Source of the DNA: Campylorhamphus procurvoides
Taxonomy: Eukaryota; Chordata; Aves; Passeriformes; Dendrocolaptidae
Length of the DNA stretch: 64,000 bases
Direction of reading: 5' to 3'
Assembly (NCBI GenBank): GCA_013396655.1
Contig: WBMV01000270.1
Coordinates: forward strand, 266,566 to 330,565
The notes beneath the pieces were generated by a model. The model was not told the DNA's origin. It ran no database searches and worked only from the letters and a program-made list of their open reading frames with translations. Each line of letters begins with the position of its first letter. The first letter of the stretch is position 1. A program made the translations under genes and the position numbers. Of this stretch, positions 60,401 to 64,000 are shown piece by piece.

Positions 60401-63400
60401 AAGTCCCCTTGTAAAAGAAGGCCAGTTGAGGATGCATTGCCAGGTGCGGCAGTTTGATGGGTGTTACAACTCCTGGGTCAGATTTTGCTGTCCTGATTTC
60501 TGGTTGACGGGTGTGAACCAGAAGCATCAGTCACTTCAGTGTAATTAGCTGCATTGCAAGAAGAGGCTTCAGTAAGCACAGACTGCATAGGCTCAAGGTC
60601 AGGGAAGCTTCCACTTCCAGTTATCCTTTGCTCAAGACAACAATTAAAGGCACACAGGAAATTAAATATATGCCTAATATCCACTGAAATAGAATCCATG
60701 CTTTGAATGTTTTTTGACAGTTAATCCAGTCACTGTTTCATTTGTTACCTCATGAAATCCTTTTCTCTGGACTAAGCTAGAATTACAGCCCTGTAATTTA
60801 GGAACCAAAATTTACACCTGAATGTCTAAAAATATGTAATTACCTGTTATAAACCCAAGTTATACAGCTTGGCTTTGTACTGCTGCTGCACATGGTGAAG
60901 GAACAACAGAAAAAAAATGAAAGAAAGATTATTAGGAGAGATGTTTGCCCTCCAGCCGGACTATGTTCTTGTAAAAGTGATAATCTGCGTCAAAGTGATC
61001 TAAACAGAGCAACAAGCAAAGAAAATTAAAACTGTCATTCTTTGACACGGAATACCACTCAATAAGAATGCAGAACAGCTGTAAGCTAAATGAGCCACAT
61101 AATGGTTCATTTTTCACAGTGTCCTTTTTACAGGCTTCACAGTAATGTTACTAGCCTATGGTTCTCGTCTGACAATTAAATGGTTTGTGCTGGTAAATTA
61201 TTTCTGCCATTTAAAAATATATTTTTTATATTTTCTTGAAAAACAAACTGGACAAACTGTAACTTGTAAATGCTTTTGGAATGCAAATTGCTTTCAAAGT
61301 CTTCTGAGAAAAGAAAACACATTTCCAGGCCCCAGTCCTAAAAAAGCAAAATACTGAAATAAACTTACTTGTTTTTTTACATGCATAGTTTTAGAGAACA
61401 AATTTTGCTTATTATTTTTTGTATACATATAAAAATATAAGTATAAATATGTTAATGCATATTTTAAAAATTCAACTTAAAGAATGAAAAAAGATAGAAC
61501 TCCTCCAAACATTTCAAACCCTATTTTCATTTTGGCCTGGCTGCTTATGTAGTTTTAGAAAAGATCTTGGCAAATGAAGAAGGTAAAGTTTTCCAATTTT
61601 AAAGTGCTTTATCTCTTCATCCATTTTCACTGTCATTTCAGACAAGTTTACAGGAGCTATTTTCTGGGCTTTCTTAGAGTTGCAAAAACACATCCCTCTG
61701 ACACTCACATGACAAAAAAGACCCTCTTCAGGCCCTGCATTGAATGGATCTTACTTTGACAAACATTTTCATTGCTTTTTCTTTGGGCTTGTAGATGCAG
61801 ATAACATACTGGAGCTGCTGTGCAAGTTAGATAAGGAAATGCTATCTTACTCTGCTCCAAGATGGAAAGGAAGTACCCTCCCCAACCCTTAGGACAAAAT
61901 GGCAGTGGAAGTGCAGGCTGCTGCACCAGTCTGTGTGCCACGGTGCACGGTGCTATCCAAGGGGAAGATTCTGCCTAGAGATGGGAAGAGTGAAGAGATC
62001 CTCACCTCTTTTCTCCCCTCTCCACTTGAGCCTCTTCAGACAAACTCACTACCTTTCTACTCTATATCCCAGCCTCCAAAAGAGGAGAACTCAATTATAG
62101 AATCCCATTTGTTCACTTCTGTTCTGTACTGCAGGTGATTTCACAGCATGAATCCTAACAGGAGGATGCAACAGCCATATTGCCACTCTCACACCATTCA
62201 TTAAACAAGCATCCCAGGGAGAAAGAGGCTAAATATATAATAAATTCCTACATTTGCTTTACCGGGTTTGAGCCTGTGGATCATATTTAGCTGTTATTCA
62301 AACTCCCTTCTATGAACACAAGGCTTGAAAATTGCATCTTTATGATGATTATAAGTAGCGTTATTAGTAGTGATAGTCCAGTCCACCTTAAGGACTCTGA
62401 AGTTATTATGTGCTTAATAACAGTACCGCTCATATTTGAACTCATAATAAACTGGGAACTCATGAGCCTCTAGAGTGAGTAAGACTGTAAATGACTTGGT
62501 GCCCTCACTGTGGTTGTAGTCATTTTCCCTGAAGATAAATTGTTTTTAAGTAGAAAAATACAACACAGTTAGAACTGCTATTTCATTTCAAAATAGAATA
62601 TGCAGAGAGCATTTCTGTCATAGCAAAGTTAAACATCCTCTCAACCAAGTGTAAGGACCTCAGGCCCCACTTCAACCGAGGAAACACCTTTGCTGGCATC
62701 AGTCTAGTACAGCTGGGTTTTGTTCCGTAAAATCTCAAATATTTCTTTTATTTTTCTGCCATTGATGGTACTCGTGCACAGTCAGGGTAAATGAAAGTCA
62801 CGTAGCTTTCAAGAATTGAAAATATTTCAAGAAAAGTATAATTCTTCTTTGCTGCATTCAGAGTCTTCAGCTGTGTGAGGGAGACTGGGATTCTCCACAC
62901 AGTAATGCTCCTAGTGTGTTTGGGAATTAGTAAACTAGTAGGCAGAGATTTTCAGAAGCATAAATTACAGCAATAGGGCCACCTCCCATGGTTGTTACAA
63001 CTGGTCTTGGTTGGATTTCTGAACCCAAGGTGCTTTCTTTGCTCTTCTCGATGCTGATGCCCAGGCTGATGTGGTGGTCCTGGTAGTACAGCCCTTGTCT
63101 CCCTAGAGCACTCTCCTTGGCTAACCTCACAAACCTCACAGATGAGGATGTGAAAGTCTTGCCCAAGAGAATGGGTGATCTGCCCTCAGGGCAAGATCAG
63201 GAGATGGCTTGGAGCCTAAACTCACCATGGTGTGTCCTTTTTACACCTGAGCATTATGACTTGCTGCTTCACTGTTGTGCCTTACTGCTGATGTCCTTCT
63301 CCAGCTGGACCAGACTCATTCTTTGGGCACTGCTGTCATGCTTAGGAAAGACTGCAAAGATTTGACCCTCAGATCAAATGGTAAAATAAAAGGCTAGAAC

Positions 63401-64000
63401 TATTTGGGACACCTGCTATAACCTCAGCTCCATATTGTCCTCCAGAAGACTCTCAGAAGGTTTGTCAGCCTTTTCTTCCAATCTGGCATTTTTTTCAGGG
63501 TTTACAAATAGCCACTTGCATCAGTGAGCCTGTGATGGTGTATGATATACACCAGCCTTTGGTGACAGATAAGAGCTACACTGGGACATAAATTTCAAAC
63601 CACCTATCAAACAAAAGTCTGTGAAGAGTTGTTCAATTTTGTTTTTTTCTTTCCTTGGTATTTTCTTGCAGTTTCTTTTTGAAATTTTGGGGAGCAGTGT
63701 TGTACCAAAGCAAAGGAATGGCAGTGCAAGTGAATCAGTAGACTGGTGAATATTCTATGGAATTTTTTCTTAGACTGAATCTTGATGTGTGCTCAACCTA
63801 ACAAAAAGCCCCCAGTAAACAGAAACAGATGGTGGGTCATGGATTTCAGATGAAACAGTTTCCAGATCTGGTTCTTGTCTGTGCTGCTGATGGAGAGGAA
63901 ACAAAAGAGAGGGGGAAGAAGAAGAACAGGGATGGGAATAAGTAATGTGGGACTAGAGGGATTATTGCTATCTTTTTGTTTTGGCATAGATCCTTCCTTA
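57433..64000. other. Intergenic DNA to the window end, no gene seen
   Basis: AT-rich with moderately GC-richer patches around 58840-59320 and 59600-60540. Several overlapping open frames of 60-135 codons on both strands there lack recognisable motifs. No promoter, RNA gene or repeat family can be supported. Confidence 0.5.

Noticed and set aside
61933..61955. Similarity of GTGCCACGGTGCACGGT to GTGCCACGGTACACGGT at about 5167
   Set aside because: Only about 17 bases match and the flanks do not. There is no evidence of a shared repeat or exon.

Overview
This window is nuclear DNA from a bird. The evidence is several CR1 retrotransposon copies with the avian 3' end, CpG-island promoters in an otherwise AT-rich, intron-rich background, and two recognisable genes whose proteins look avian. 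The species is not determined. The long first exon of the IL6 gene resembles the bird gene, but the protein differs from chicken at many positions, so I would guess a non-galliform bird.

Two genes can be supported. TOMM7 (plus strand, three coding exons between 25076 and 30948) encodes the 55-residue Tom7 subunit of the mitochondrial outer-membrane import pore. IL6 (minus strand, four coding exons between 43132 and 40025) encodes a 237-residue interleukin-6 precursor. They are tail-to-tail with about 8.5 kb between their polyadenylation signals. This matches the neighbouring, convergent IL6/TOMM7 arrangement in mammals. No functional link between them is implied; this is conserved synteny. 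The IL6 promoter is readable: a C/EBP-like site, a kappaB site and a TATA-like box are in the same order and nearly the same spacing as in the human promoter. The IL6 3' UTR carries at least ten AUUUA pentamers.

The most striking large-scale structure is an assembly artefact. Single N bases at 25266, 25920, 43712 and 44751 flank near-identical duplications: 653 bp in TOMM7 intron 1, and about 1.45 kb holding IL6 exon 3, exon 2 and part of exon 1. Every duplication boundary coincides with an N. These are best read as overlapping contigs that were scaffolded instead of merged. There is one IL6 gene here, not two.

The rest (about 1-24.4 kb, 31.2-39.6 kb and 45.6-64 kb) is AT-rich intergenic sequence with old CR1 fragments and simple repeats. 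The open frames there are short and chance-like. A few exon-like or promoter-like islands (5134-5233, 35425-35532, 49464-49580) are recorded at low confidence. I found no tRNA, rRNA, CRISPR array or viral gene, and no new multi-gene system.
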